This document shows, one piece after another, positions 17,998-26,846 of a stretch of DNA of 64,000 bases. Under the pieces are notes generated by a model. The model worked only from the letters and a program-made list of their open reading frames with translations, did not search any database and had not been told where the DNA came from. Location of the stretch: contig SHYW01000005.1 in the NCBI GenBank assembly GCA_009692615.1, positions 1 to 64,000 on the forward strand. The letters are read 5' to 3'. The position numbers and the translations under genes were made by a program. The stretch is from Deltaproteobacteria bacterium. Its GTDB lineage: Bacteria; Desulfobacterota; Binatia; UBA9968. Each line of letters opens with the position of its first letter. Within the stretch, counting starts at the first letter, position 1.

Positions 17998-18933
17998 TTA
18001 GCCGGCACCTTTAATCATGCGAGGAATTCTCGCCGCGACCGTCACCAACACTAGGACCAGCGCGCCAGTGAGAATGCCGACCAACACATCGAACAGCGGC
18101 GGCAAAACGGTTTCTACTATCGAACTCGTGCCGTGCGCCAATCGCTCAATCCACTCATGCGCGCCGGGAATTCCATGGGTGAGAATGCCGCCGCCAACCA
18201 TGAACATGGCGATGGTGCCGACGATCGATAAACTTTTCATCAAGTATGGCGCCAAATGCAACAGCATGACGCCGAAGGAACGTTGGAATTTGCGCCAGAG
18301 ATTGTTGCCGGTTTTTTCGCTCAAGTGCAGTCCGGCGTCGTCGAGCTTGACGATACAGGCAACGAAGCCGTAAACCCCGACGGTCATAAGGATCGCGATG
18401 GCGCACAACACGACGACCTGCTTGGTGAATGCGGCATGGGCCACCGTGCCCAAGGCGATCACGACGATCTCGGCGGACAGAATGAAATCGGTGCGGATGG
18501 CGCCGCGAATTTTATCCTTCTCGACGGCGAGCAAATCAACGTTCGGGTTCGCCAGCGCTTTTAGATGCTCGGCGTGATGGGCATCCTCCGACTGTGCATG
18601 TAGCAACTTTTCAGCGATTTTCTCGAAACCTTCGTAACAGAGATAAGCACCGCCCAACATTAACAACGGCATGATCGCCCACGGCATCAACCCGCTGATC
18701 GCCAGCGCCGCCGGCACGAGAATCGCTTTGTTCTTGAGCGAGCCTTTAGCCACCGCCCAGACCACGGGCAATTCGCGATCGGTATGCACGCCCGAGACCT
18801 GATGAGCATTGAGCGCCAGATCGTCGCCGAGCACACCCGCGGTCTTCTTCGCCGCGACCTTGCTCAAGATAGCAACGTCGTCGAGGATCGACGCGATGTC
18901 GTCGAGCAGCGCTAACAAACTACTTCCCGCCAA
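17998..18933 (-). CDS. DUF808 family inner-membrane protein (YedI-like)
   Basis: A 311-residue membrane protein of the DUF808 family, to which E. coli YedI belongs. The start MAGSSLLALLDDIASILDD and the Lys-rich KVAAKKTAGVLGDDLALNA stretch are the family hallmark. Several hydrophobic helices follow, one near 75-105 and four more in the C-terminal half. Function is unknown in all members known to me. Length is normal. Confidence 0.88.
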   Translation of the reverse strand: MAGSSLLALLDDIASILDDVAILSKVAAKKTAGVLGDDLALNAHQVSGVHTDRELPVVWAVAKGSLKNKAILVPAALAISGLMPWAIMPLLMLGGAYLCYEGFEKIAEKLLHAQSEDAHHAEHLKALANPNVDLLAVEKDKIRGAIRTDFILSAEIVVIALGTVAHAAFTKQVVVLCAIAILMTVGVYGFVACIVKLDDAGLHLSEKTGNNLWRKFQRSFGVMLLHLAPYLMKSLSIVGTIAMFMVGGGILTHGIPGAHEWIERLAHGTSSIVETVLPPLFDVLVGILTGALVLVLVTVAARIPRMIKGAG

Positions 18934-18970
18934 TAGAAACTCCCGAACTTTTTGGCCAGCAGATAAAAAG

Positions 18971-19047
18971 AGGGCGGGTTTGAAACCCGCCCTGCGACCG
19001 GAATCCGAACTCTGTGATCTCTGTGCGCTCTGTGGTGAGATCTCCGA
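18971..19047. repeat. Composite repeat: GGGCGGGTTT palindrome plus CTCTGTG-rich unit
   Basis: GGGCGGGTTTGAAACCCGCCC is a perfect palindrome, followed after about 15 nt by a unit with three CTCTGTG-like steps (CTCTGTGATCTCTGTGCGC). Both modules recur elsewhere in the window, the second as related TCTTCGTG or ACAGAG tracts at 22465 and 42241. The whole element fills the gap between two co-directional genes. Confidence 0.7.
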
Positions 19048-19049
19048 TG

Positions 19050-20735
19050 CTAGCCGTGTTGATATGCCCCACTGCGCAATACCGCACCCGCCATCTCACC
19101 GCTCAGTTTTCCTTGATCGAAAATCACTTTGCCATTGACGATGGTGTAATGCACGCCCTCGGAGCGCTGAATCAGCCGCTTGGTCGCCGCCGGATAATCG
19201 TCGGCCCATTCCGGTGGGTAGGCTTTAATCGTCGCGGGATCGAAGATCGTCACGTCGGCGGCGAATCCTGGACGCAGCAAGCCGCGCCCTTCGATGCCGT
19301 AAATCGACGCGACGTGAAATGTCAGCTTATGAATCGCTTGTTCCATTCTGATCATCTGCCGGTCGCGCACCCACATGCCGAGCAGCGTCGTACAGTAGCC
19401 GAAGTCGGCGCCGAACTGAACATGGGCGCCGGCGTCCGAGGTGCCGATGATCACATACGGGCTTTTCATGATCGTGCTCATCGCTTCGGGATTGAAACCG
19501 CGGTTGGTGGTTTCGAAAGTGGTATTTAAATCTTCCGCCAGCGACAGATCGAGAAAAGCGTCGAGTGCGTCTTGATTACGCAATGATGCAACCTCGGCGA
19601 CGCTCTTGCCGGCGTACTGTTGATTCTCCGCCAGTGAAACCTTCTCGACGAACACCCGGCCCCAATTTTTGTGAAACGACACCGGCCGCGGCGCGGCCAT
19701 ATCGTCGCGCATCTTCTGCCGCGTTTCCGGGTCGGCGAAAGCCAGCTTGCGCTCCGGTTCGGGCAAGAACATCAAATTTTTCCAGAGCGGAAACTCGTCG
19801 AAGATTTGCGCGTCCTTCATGGTGAAGTGGCGCATTAGCGGCACCGTGTGCGTGAGACCGTAAGCTTGGTAGCCGTCGTTAAAAGTCTTGGCGATGCCGG
19901 CCAGCATGTTTTGCCACAGTTCCGGCTCGCTTTCTTTATATTGCACGCTCTGCCAAACGATCGGCCGCCGCGTGCGCCGGGCCAATTCGTCGTACTGGGG
20001 AATTTGCTCAACGCAGTGGCGCCCCAGGTTCATTTGAATCACGCCGTTGTTCGATTCGCTGACCACTTCGCACAGCGCGAACAGTTCGTCATCGTCCGCC
20101 AACCGGCTCGCCACCGGCAAGCCATCTTCGCGCATATGCCGTTCGTTGCGATTGGTGGAGAAACCGAAAGCGCCGGCGCGCATCGCCTCGCCCACCGCCC
20201 CACGCATCTTGTCGACTTCGTTGGCCGTCGCTTTGCGCTCGGTGGATTCTTCGCCCATGACGAACTGGCGCACGGCGATGTGGCCGACGATGCCGCCGAC
20301 GTTGATGCCCACGTTGCCTTCGAGTTTGTTCAAGTAGTCGCCGTAGGATTTCCAACCCCAAGGCACGCCTTTTTCTAACGCGATGCGCGGGATCGCCTCG
20401 ACGCGGACGAAACTTTTCACAATCGCGTCCTCATCGCCATTTTTCACCGGCGCCAACGCCAAGCCGCAGTTGCCCATGATGATCGAAGTCACGCCATGCT
20501 GCGGTTCGCAGGTACCGAACGGATCCCAAAGAATCTGCCCGTCCATATGCGTATGATGATCGATGAAGCCGGGCGAGACGACAAAACCGTCCGCCTCAAT
20601 CGTCCGCGCCGCGCTTCCATGGAGCCGGCCGATCTCAACGATCTTGCCGTCTTTAATGCCAACATCGGCGACAAAAGACGGTAGGCCCGAACCGTCCACC
20701 ACGCGACCATTTTTGATTAACAAGTCGTAATCCAT
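19050..20735 (-). CDS. N-acyl-D-amino-acid deacylase family amidohydrolase
   Basis: A 561-residue amidohydrolase of the D-aminoacylase type. It begins with the beta-sandwich signature LLIKNGRVVDGSG, then SPGFIDHHTHMDGQ with the HxH metal pair, MGNCGLALAP with the cysteine that bridges metal in D-aminoacylase, and GTSDAGAHVQ near 440 with the catalytic Asp. Related enzymes cleave N-acyl-D-amino acids, but many uncharacterised members with the long insert seen here have other substrates. It lies 48 nt after a paralogous gene on the same strand, so the two are probably co-transcribed. Confidence 0.92.
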   Translation of the reverse strand: MDYDLLIKNGRVVDGSGLPSFVADVGIKDGKIVEIGRLHGSAARTIEADGFVVSPGFIDHHTHMDGQILWDPFGTCEPQHGVTSIIMGNCGLALAPVKNGDEDAIVKSFVRVEAIPRIALEKGVPWGWKSYGDYLNKLEGNVGINVGGIVGHIAVRQFVMGEESTERKATANEVDKMRGAVGEAMRAGAFGFSTNRNERHMREDGLPVASRLADDDELFALCEVVSESNNGVIQMNLGRHCVEQIPQYDELARRTRRPIVWQSVQYKESEPELWQNMLAGIAKTFNDGYQAYGLTHTVPLMRHFTMKDAQIFDEFPLWKNLMFLPEPERKLAFADPETRQKMRDDMAAPRPVSFHKNWGRVFVEKVSLAENQQYAGKSVAEVASLRNQDALDAFLDLSLAEDLNTTFETTNRGFNPEAMSTIMKSPYVIIGTSDAGAHVQFGADFGYCTTLLGMWVRDRQMIRMEQAIHKLTFHVASIYGIEGRGLLRPGFAADVTIFDPATIKAYPPEWADDYPAATKRLIQRSEGVHYTIVNGKVIFDQGKLSGEMAGAVLRSGAYQHG

Positions 20736-20783
20736 ATTTACTCTCCGTGAATTATTTGGAATCTGGAATTTTGAATTTGTAAT

Positions 20784-22381
20784 TTAATTTGCGCCGCTCC
20801 ACCCCGGCCCGTAAACGACTTGGCCCGGCCGCGCGCCAGAATGATGGCCATTATCTATCACGACGGTGCCGTTGACCAGAACATAGTCGATGCCCTTGGG
20901 ATACTGCTTGGGATTGTCGTAAGTCGCCAGGTCCGCCACCGCGTCCGGATCGAAGAGCACCACATCGGCGCAAAAACCTTCGCGCAACAGACCGCGATCT
21001 TTCAAGCCCAACACCTGCGCCGGCATCGACGTCATCTTGCGCACCGCATCTTCCAGCGTCAGCACTTTTTCGTCGCGGGTGTATTTGCCAAGCACCCGCG
21101 GATTGGTGCCGAAGCTGCGCGGGTGCGGTTTGCCGGGATATTTGAGATTGAGCGCGCTGCCGTCTGAACCGATCGACACCCAGGGCACGCGCATGACGGA
21201 CTTCACATCGTCTTCATTCATGGTGTGATGCACACCGTGGATGAACGCGCCCTCTTCGAAAATCAGATCGAAGCAGGCGCTGGTTGGATCCTGCTCGCGA
21301 ATCTTGGCGATCTCGGCGATGGTCATGCCTTCGAACTTTTTCAATGCTTCGGTATCCAAACGTGCCGCAACGATGCCTTCCCAGCCGCCATGCTCATCGA
21401 CATATTGCGAAAACTCGGGATCGTTCATCACCCGTTCGCGAAACGCCGAGTTTTTGAATTGCGAGATAGTCTCGCCCACCGGTCCGTCCTGCACCCAGCG
21501 CGGAAATAATCGCCGCCAGGGATGCTGCATGGCGGTGTAGGGATACTGATTGGCGGTAATTTCTAATCCCTCGCGCCGCGCCTCTTCGAGCTGTTCGATG
21601 ACTTGGCGAATCCGTCCCCAGTTCGCCTTGGCGCGCATTTTTAAATGATAAACGTGCACCGGAATCTCGGCGCCGCGGGCGACCCGCAGCATCTTCGCCA
21701 ACTCTTCCATCATGTCGAAGCCTTCGCTGCCGACATGGACGCCGTAGTAACCGCCGTAGCGTTTGGCGACCTTGGCCATCTCCACGACTTCGTCGGGACT
21801 CTCAGGTCCCTTGGCGTGCCACGCAGCCGTCAGGCCGAGAGCACCCTCTTCCATCGCTTGGGCGACCAAGCGATTCATGTTTTCTTGTTCAGTTGCACTC
21901 GCCGGCCGCTCTTCGAAGCCACAAACCACGCGCTTGACCTGCTGCGGCGACACACCGGAAGCCACGTTGAGCGAAATCCCGCCGCGCATAAGTGAAGCGA
22001 AATAGCCGGTGAAAGTTTTCCAATCGGTCTCGATGCCATTACGCTTGCGATGTTCCAAGCGGTACTCTTCGAGAATCGCGCCTTCCAACGGCGCCACCGT
22101 TTGGCTTTCGCCGATGATATCGAGGGTCACGCCTTGGCGCACTTTGCTCTCGGCGTTGCCGTCGGCGACGAGGGGCTGATCGCTATGGGTGTGCATGTCG
22201 ATAAAGCCCGGCGTGATCACGTAGCCTTTCGCCGAAATCGCCCGCGCACCATGTTCTGGATTGATCTTGCCGATACTCGCAATGCGCCCATCCTTAGATC
22301 GCCACGTCGCCGTAGAACCAGGGATTGCCGCTGCCATCGATAACTCTGCCGCCGTGGATGACGATATCGAACTCAGCCATT
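20784..22381 (-). pseudogene. N-acyl-D-amino-acid deacylase family amidohydrolase, frameshifted near the start
   Basis: From an ATG at 22381 the frame reads MAEFDIVIHGGRVIDGSG and continues to GDVAI, then meets TAA. Dropping one base near 22296 (GATCTAAGG to GATCAAGG) joins it to the 500-residue frame that starts KDGRIASIG, exactly the family's N-terminal sandwich. The body is intact: TPGFIDMHTHSDQ with the HxH pair, GVHVGSEG, VYHLKMRAKANWG and GSDGSALNL. Without the repair the only start gives an atypical N-terminus. The gene is therefore either newly broken or carries a one-base sequence error. It is paralogous to the next gene. Confidence 0.85.
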
Positions 22382-22464
22382 ATGCTCTCCTATAATTTCG
22401 ACATCTCAAAGTTTGCACGGTCAGTGCGCCGAAGATGCTTCGTTCAATGCAAGAAAATGCGCTT

Positions 22465-22543
22465 CACCACGAAGACACGAAGGTCACGAAGGTTTCGGAT
22501 AAATTAGTCTCCGAACTTCGTGCTCTTCGTGTCCTTCGTGGTG
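22465..22543. repeat. Long inverted repeat with CACGAAG arms
   Basis: Left arm CACCACGAAGACACGAAGG and right arm TCTTCGTGTCCTTCGTGGTG pair over about 35 bp around an AAATTAGTCT loop. This is a dispersed intergenic hairpin; related tracts occur at 18999, 42241, 48451 and 59436. The rest of the 320-nt gap up to 22701 shows no gene. Confidence 0.8.
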
Positions 22544-22701
22544 AAGATCTCTTTTCCACCTGGCGACAGCAGTGCCCTACCTGTAACGTCAGCCGTCGCT
22601 ATATCATCGCTCTTCCGACCCGACAAGATGAAACGTTTCGGCCACGCGGCGCGACAGATGCAAGACAGGTGTGGTAATAAATTGGCTGAGCGGGAGGCAC
22701 A

Positions 22702-23238
22702 ATGATTCGACCGGAGTTTAAAAAAGTTCTCCTAGACCAGCGCGGCGCGGCGATTATTTTGTGGAGCGTCTTTACGATTTCGATTCCGCTCTATCTGGTC
22801 ATCGCCCGCAAACTTTTGAGCAATGTCAATCTCGGCGCCAATCGCAACATCGCGGAGCCGGCCAGACTCATTTTCTGGCTGCTCGCGCTCATCGACCTCG
22901 GCTACTACGCCTACTGGCGCAAACGCAACTTCACGCCGCAAGCCATCGTCCGCGACGCGCGCCAGACCAAACTGTTTCGCGCGTTAGAAGAATTTCAAGG
23001 CAGCGTTGAAGAACAGGCCGCCTATTGCGTGGCTACGTTCGTGACTCGAAAAGTGGTCATCTTCGCGATCATCGAAGCGCTCGCGGTTTATGGTTTTGTG
23101 CTGGCCTTTCTCGGCCGCTTTGTCGGCGATCAATATCTATTTTCGCTGTTGAGCTTGATCCTTCTGGCGCTGGAATTTCCCTCGGCACGGTCGGTGGAAA
23201 ATCTTCTGCGACAAACCGAACCGGCACCGAAAAATTGA
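22702..23238 (+). CDS. Hypothetical membrane protein
   Basis: A 178-residue protein with four predicted membrane helices, in two pairs: residues about 15-38 and 52-70, then about 112-135 and 140-158. A charged cytoplasmic segment (residues 72-105) separates the pairs. GGGAGG lies 5 nt before the ATG. I recognise no family; the topology fits a small inner-membrane protein. It converges on aat. Confidence 0.75.
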   Translation: MIRPEFKKVLLDQRGAAIILWSVFTISIPLYLVIARKLLSNVNLGANRNIAEPARLIFWLLALIDLGYYAYWRKRNFTPQAIVRDARQTKLFRALEEFQGSVEEQAAYCVATFVTRKVVIFAIIEALAVYGFVLAFLGRFVGDQYLFSLLSLILLALEFPSARSVENLLRQTEPAPKN

Positions 23239-23266
23239 TTGACGATCGCGTAAACCCAGCGTGATG

Positions 23267-23986
23267 CTACCGGACCAAAGGTTCGATCCGCCATTTGCCC
23301 CGTTTGGTCGGGTGATGCAACGCCGAACGTAGCTGCTTGAGAAACATGCGGCGCGAAATCTCCTTGCCGCCGAGGCTGAGCATATGCTCGGTGGTCATCT
23401 GCGCATCGATAAAATGAAAACCCCATGTCTTGAGCTTCTCCACCAACGTCGCCAACGCTACCTTCGACGCGTCGGTCTTATGATGAAACATCGACTCGCC
23501 GAAGAACGCCCTCCCCAACGACACACCATAGAGCCCGCCGACCAGTTCGCCTTCGAACCAAGTCTCCACCGAGTGCGCGTAACCCAAACCGTGCAGCTTG
23601 ATGTACCCCTCCTGCATCTCCGCCGTGATCCAGGTGCCATGCTGCCCTTCCCGCGGCGCCTTGGCGCAAGCCGCGATCACATCTTCGAAGACCCGGTCGA
23701 AGGTCACTTTGAATATGCCTTTGCGGATCGTCTTCAGCAGGCTGCGGGAAAGTTTGAAATCGTTTAACTCAAGCACCAACCGCGGATCGGGCGACCACCA
23801 GAAAATCGGTTGGTCGTCGGAATACCATGGAAAAATCCCGACGCGATAAGCTTCCAACAAGCGGTCGCTCGACAGATCGCCGCCCACGGCGACCAAACCG
23901 CTGGGATCGGCGTAATCCGGCGGCGGAAATATCATGTCATCGATCAAACGAAATATCGGCATAGGGGCAACCCGTCGAGCGCTCAT
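23267..23986 (-). CDS. aat: Leucyl/phenylalanyl-tRNA--protein transferase
   Basis: A 239-residue cytoplasmic enzyme that adds Leu or Phe from aminoacyl-tRNA to proteins with N-terminal Arg or Lys, marking them for ClpS/ClpAP (N-end rule). The family core is complete: FPPPDYADPSGLVAVGGDL, YRVGIFPWYSDDQPIFWWSP, GGLYGVSLGRAFFGESMF and FIDAQMTTEHMLSLGG. The start at 23986 has AGGAAGG about 6 nt upstream; starting at the second Met (MPIFRL) would also fit the family. No clpS or clpA lies nearby. Confidence 0.97.
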   Translation of the reverse strand: MSARRVAPMPIFRLIDDMIFPPPDYADPSGLVAVGGDLSSDRLLEAYRVGIFPWYSDDQPIFWWSPDPRLVLELNDFKLSRSLLKTIRKGIFKVTFDRVFEDVIAACAKAPREGQHGTWITAEMQEGYIKLHGLGYAHSVETWFEGELVGGLYGVSLGRAFFGESMFHHKTDASKVALATLVEKLKTWGFHFIDAQMTTEHMLSLGGKEISRRMFLKQLRSALHHPTKRGKWRIEPLVR

Positions 23987-24074
23987 TCTAACCTTCCTGG
24001 AGAAATTTTTCACGCCAAAATCCAGCTTGCAAATCGATTCCCGGAAAGCATATCGTGTAAATCAAGGAGCCCAC

Positions 24075-24443
24075 ATGTTCAAGCGCATCGACCACGTCGC
24101 CGTCCATGTTGCCGATCTCGACCGCTCGGTGCAGTTTTACGAGCGTCATTTCGGCTTTAAACACTACTTTCAGCATGCTTCCGGCAATGGCTTGCGGATC
24201 GCCTATCTCAAATTGGGCGATACCGTGTTAGAACTCACCCATCATAGCGACGGCGCCATGCAGGGATTTCATTTTTGTCTGGAGACCGACAATTTCAACG
24301 AGACTGTCGAACAACTTAAGAAAGACGGCGTTAAGTTACTGCGCGCGCCGCACGACACCGCCGCGCGTGAGTCCAGAGAAAACGGCTGGCGCCGAGTCGT
24401 CTTCGGCGGCCCGGACGGCGAGCAAATCGAGTTGCGAGGTTGA
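24075..24443 (+). CDS. VOC family protein (glyoxalase/epimerase-like)
   Basis: A 122-residue single-module vicinal-oxygen-chelate protein. Likely metal ligands are His7 (IDHVAVHVADLD), Glu in VLELTHH near 56, His in GFHFCLE near 74 and Glu in EQIELRG at the C-terminus, the pattern of lactoylglutathione lyase and methylmalonyl-CoA epimerase. AAGGAG precedes the ATG at 24075; the open frame extends upstream but without a ribosome site. Specific reaction unknown. Confidence 0.88.
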   Translation: MFKRIDHVAVHVADLDRSVQFYERHFGFKHYFQHASGNGLRIAYLKLGDTVLELTHHSDGAMQGFHFCLETDNFNETVEQLKKDGVKLLRAPHDTAARESRENGWRRVVFGGPDGEQIELRG

Positions 24444-24447
24444 AGAA

Positions 24448-24511
24448 GGCAACAGGCAATAGTTAGAAAGAAACCACGGCCGGCCTTTACTTCTGGCTAT
24501 TGCCTGTTGCC
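24448..24511. repeat. Inverted repeat with 15-bp arms
   Basis: GGCAACAGGCAATAG and its exact complement CTATTGCCTGTTGCC are separated by 34 nt, forming a strong hairpin between two co-directional genes. It may act as an attenuator or terminator, or belong to a dispersed repeat family. Confidence 0.75.
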
Positions 24512-24538
24512 TAATGCCGATTGCCCAGGAGGCTCAAA

Positions 24539-24847
24539 ATGTCCACGAACGAAAACAAAACCATCCACGTCGCCTGCCCTTGCTGCGACGCCATATTGAC
24601 CATCGATCCGACCCTCGCCGTCGTTCTCGACCACAAAATGCCGGTCAAGCCGCACATGGCGGTGAACTTGCAAGACGCCGTGAATCAAGTCAAGGGAGAA
24701 GCCGGCCGGCGCGATGAAAAGTATCACCAAATCGCCGAAGCTGAAAAAAACAAATCCAAAGTTCTCGAAGCGAAATTCCAAGAGCTTTTCAAAAAAGCGA
24801 AAGAAGAGCCGCTAGAAAAACCGCTCAAGGACATCGATCTGGACTAA
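24539..24847 (+). CDS. Hypothetical protein with N-terminal CPCC motif
   Basis: A 102-residue soluble protein. ACPCCDAILTIDP near residues 12-24 resembles a half zinc knuckle but no second cysteine pair exists, so one zinc could only be bound in a dimer. The rest is highly charged and probably helical (KAEAEK-type heptads, possibly coiled coil, residues 45-95). AGGAGG lies 8 nt before the ATG at 24539. Function unknown. Confidence 0.75.
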   Translation: MSTNENKTIHVACPCCDAILTIDPTLAVVLDHKMPVKPHMAVNLQDAVNQVKGEAGRRDEKYHQIAEAEKNKSKVLEAKFQELFKKAKEEPLEKPLKDIDLD

Positions 24848-24899
24848 CCTACCGTTAGCAAAGCACCCGCCGCCTGCGCTGTAAGTACCAGATAAGCCC

Positions 24900-25900
24900 A
24901 TGTGCGCGATGATTTTCGAAGAAGTCGCCCGCCGCTGCGCCGAGTCGATTGGCCCACGCCGCAGGCCGGCCCTGGGCAACTATTGATCCGCGTCCACGCC
25001 TGCGCGGTCTGCCGCACCGATCTCCATATTATCGACGGCGAATTGACCCAACCTAAACTGCCGCTCATTCCAGGTCATGAAATCGTCGGCAAGGTCGCCG
25101 CTTTAGGCGAAGGTGTTACTCGATTTAAAATTGGCGACCGAGTCGGCGTGCCGTGGCTCGGATGGACCTGTGGCGAATGCGTGTATTGCCAGAACGGCCG
25201 AGAGAATCTCTGCGATCGAGCGAAGTTTACCGGCTACACACTCGACGGCGGTTACGCGGAATACGCCGTCGCCGATCAACGTTTCTGTTTCCCAATTCCA
25301 GATTTTTACAGTGACGCCGAAGCCGCGCCACTGCTCTGCGCCGGATTGATCGGCTATCGAAGTTTGGTCAAAGCCGGCAACGCCAAACGCCTCGGCATCT
25401 ACGGCTTCGGCTCCGCCGCCCATATCGTCGCACAGGTGGCTAAATACCAACATTGCGAAGTCTACGCCTTCACAAGGCCAGGCGACGAAGCAGCAAAACA
25501 GTTCGCCATGAATCTCGGCGCAGTTTGGGCCGGTGATTCGAATGAATTGCCGCCAGTGAAGCTCGATGCCGCGATCATCTTCGCACCGGCGGGCGAACTG
25601 ATTCCGCAAGCCCTGAAAGCGGTCGGCAAAGGCGGCGCCGTCATCTGCGGCGGCATCCACATGAGCGACATCCCGTCGTTTCCCTATTCAATCCTCTGGG
25701 AAGAACGATCCATCAGCTCCGTCGCCAACTTAACCCGCCGCGACGCCGAAGAGTTCATGGCGCTCGCGCCGAAAGTTCCGGTGCGCACGGAAGTCCAGAC
25801 GTTTTCACTGGAAGAGGCGAATGAAGCTCTCATTCAGCTGCGTAGCGGAAAGATTCAAGGCGCGGCTGTGCTGACAACCACCGCCTCGAACGAAAAATAA
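24900..25900 (+). pseudogene. Zinc-dependent alcohol dehydrogenase, probable frameshift near the 5' end
   Basis: A medium-chain dehydrogenase, about 333 residues. The catalytic zinc site is seen in HACAVCRTDLH and PGHEIVGKV, the structural zinc cysteines in GWTCGECVYCQNGRENLC, and the NAD(P) fold in GIYGFGSAAHIV. From ATG 24900 the frame reads MCAMIFEEVAR, the usual family opening, but it continues into a different phase; one missing C near 24932 would give ARPLRRVDWPTP and join it to the long frame. A GTG at 24902 would otherwise start the long frame with an atypical sequence. It is either functional from GTG or affected by a one-base deletion or error. It oxidises alcohols or reduces aldehydes; the substrate is unknown. 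Confidence 0.85.
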
Positions 25901-25907
25901 ATTCGAC

Positions 25908-26837
25908 TTAGTCAGCTGTCTGCAGCGGCTTGATTACTTCCTTCGCCAAAATTCCAACTTGCTCGCGCCATCCGTCGAACGGTCCAGACGGCCGCATGAT
26001 GAACTTGGTCGCTCCAGCGGCGATGTAGGCTTGAATTTTCGCACGCACATGGTCGGGAGTACCGAAGGCGGTGAATTCACTGGTCGGTAAATCGGCTCGC
26101 GAGCGAATCAAGCGTCCGGCAATCTCGAACGCCTTCTGAGCACTATCAGCGAAGTAAAAAGGAATCAGCACACCGTAGTGATCTTTGGGAACTGCGCGGT
26201 TCGCTTCAGCGGCGTAGCTGCGGATTGAACTAATTCCGATTTCAATTTCAGCTGGAGAAACCGAGGACACTAGCCAGCCGTCGCCCAGTCGCCCTGTTCT
26301 TCTAAGCGCCGCTTCGCTGCGTCCGCCGATCCAGATTGGCGGCCCTTTTTTCTGCCATGGCCGCGGCGTGATCGTGACATCTTCTACGGAAAAGTATTTG
26401 CCGGCAAACGTAACGTTTTCTTCCGTCCAGAGCCGGCGCATCAGTACGATCATCTCATCGGTGCGGCCAGCGCGCTCTTTCTTGCTGATGCCGACGGCTT
26501 GCAAATCTTTCGACTCATCGCCGCCGAGACCGATGGCCGGAAACAAACGGCCTTGAGAAAGAAAATCGAGCGTCGCCAGTTCTTTGGCGAGCACGATCGG
26601 ATTTCGCGTCGGCAACACCAGCGTGCTGGTGCCGAGCTTCATGTTGCGTAGCCGGCCGGCGATGAAGGAAAGAAACGCGATCGGTTCGAGGGTTAACGCG
26701 GAAGAAACCAATCGATCGCTCACCCACAGGGAATCGACGTCGAGGGATTCAAAAAAGTCCACCAGATCGACAATCGCGCCGGGTGATAAATCTTTGTTTG
26801 GCCATTGACCGAGCGCGATGCCGATACGGACTTTCAT
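25908..26837 (-). CDS. LLM class (luciferase-like) flavin-dependent oxidoreductase
   Basis: A 309-residue protein of the bacterial luciferase superfamily. Typical landmarks are LGQWPNKDLSPG at the start, LWVSDRLV near 38, the LGTSTLVLPTRNPIVLAKELATLD strand-helix (split here as LGTSTLVLPTRN and KELATLD), GRLFPAIGLGGDESKD and PIWIGGRSEAALRRTGRLGDGW. Members use FMN or F420; the sequence resembles the F420-dependent group (TIGR03619-like) but the cofactor cannot be proved by eye. It converges on the alcohol dehydrogenase 8 nt away. Confidence 0.9.
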   Translation of the reverse strand: MKVRIGIALGQWPNKDLSPGAIVDLVDFFESLDVDSLWVSDRLVSSALTLEPIAFLSFIAGRLRNMKLGTSTLVLPTRNPIVLAKELATLDFLSQGRLFPAIGLGGDESKDLQAVGISKKERAGRTDEMIVLMRRLWTEENVTFAGKYFSVEDVTITPRPWQKKGPPIWIGGRSEAALRRTGRLGDGWLVSSVSPAEIEIGISSIRSYAAEANRAVPKDHYGVLIPFYFADSAQKAFEIAGRLIRSRADLPTSEFTAFGTPDHVRAKIQAYIAAGATKFIMRPSGPFDGWREQVGILAKEVIKPLQTAD

Positions 26838-26846
26838 AAATTGGAA

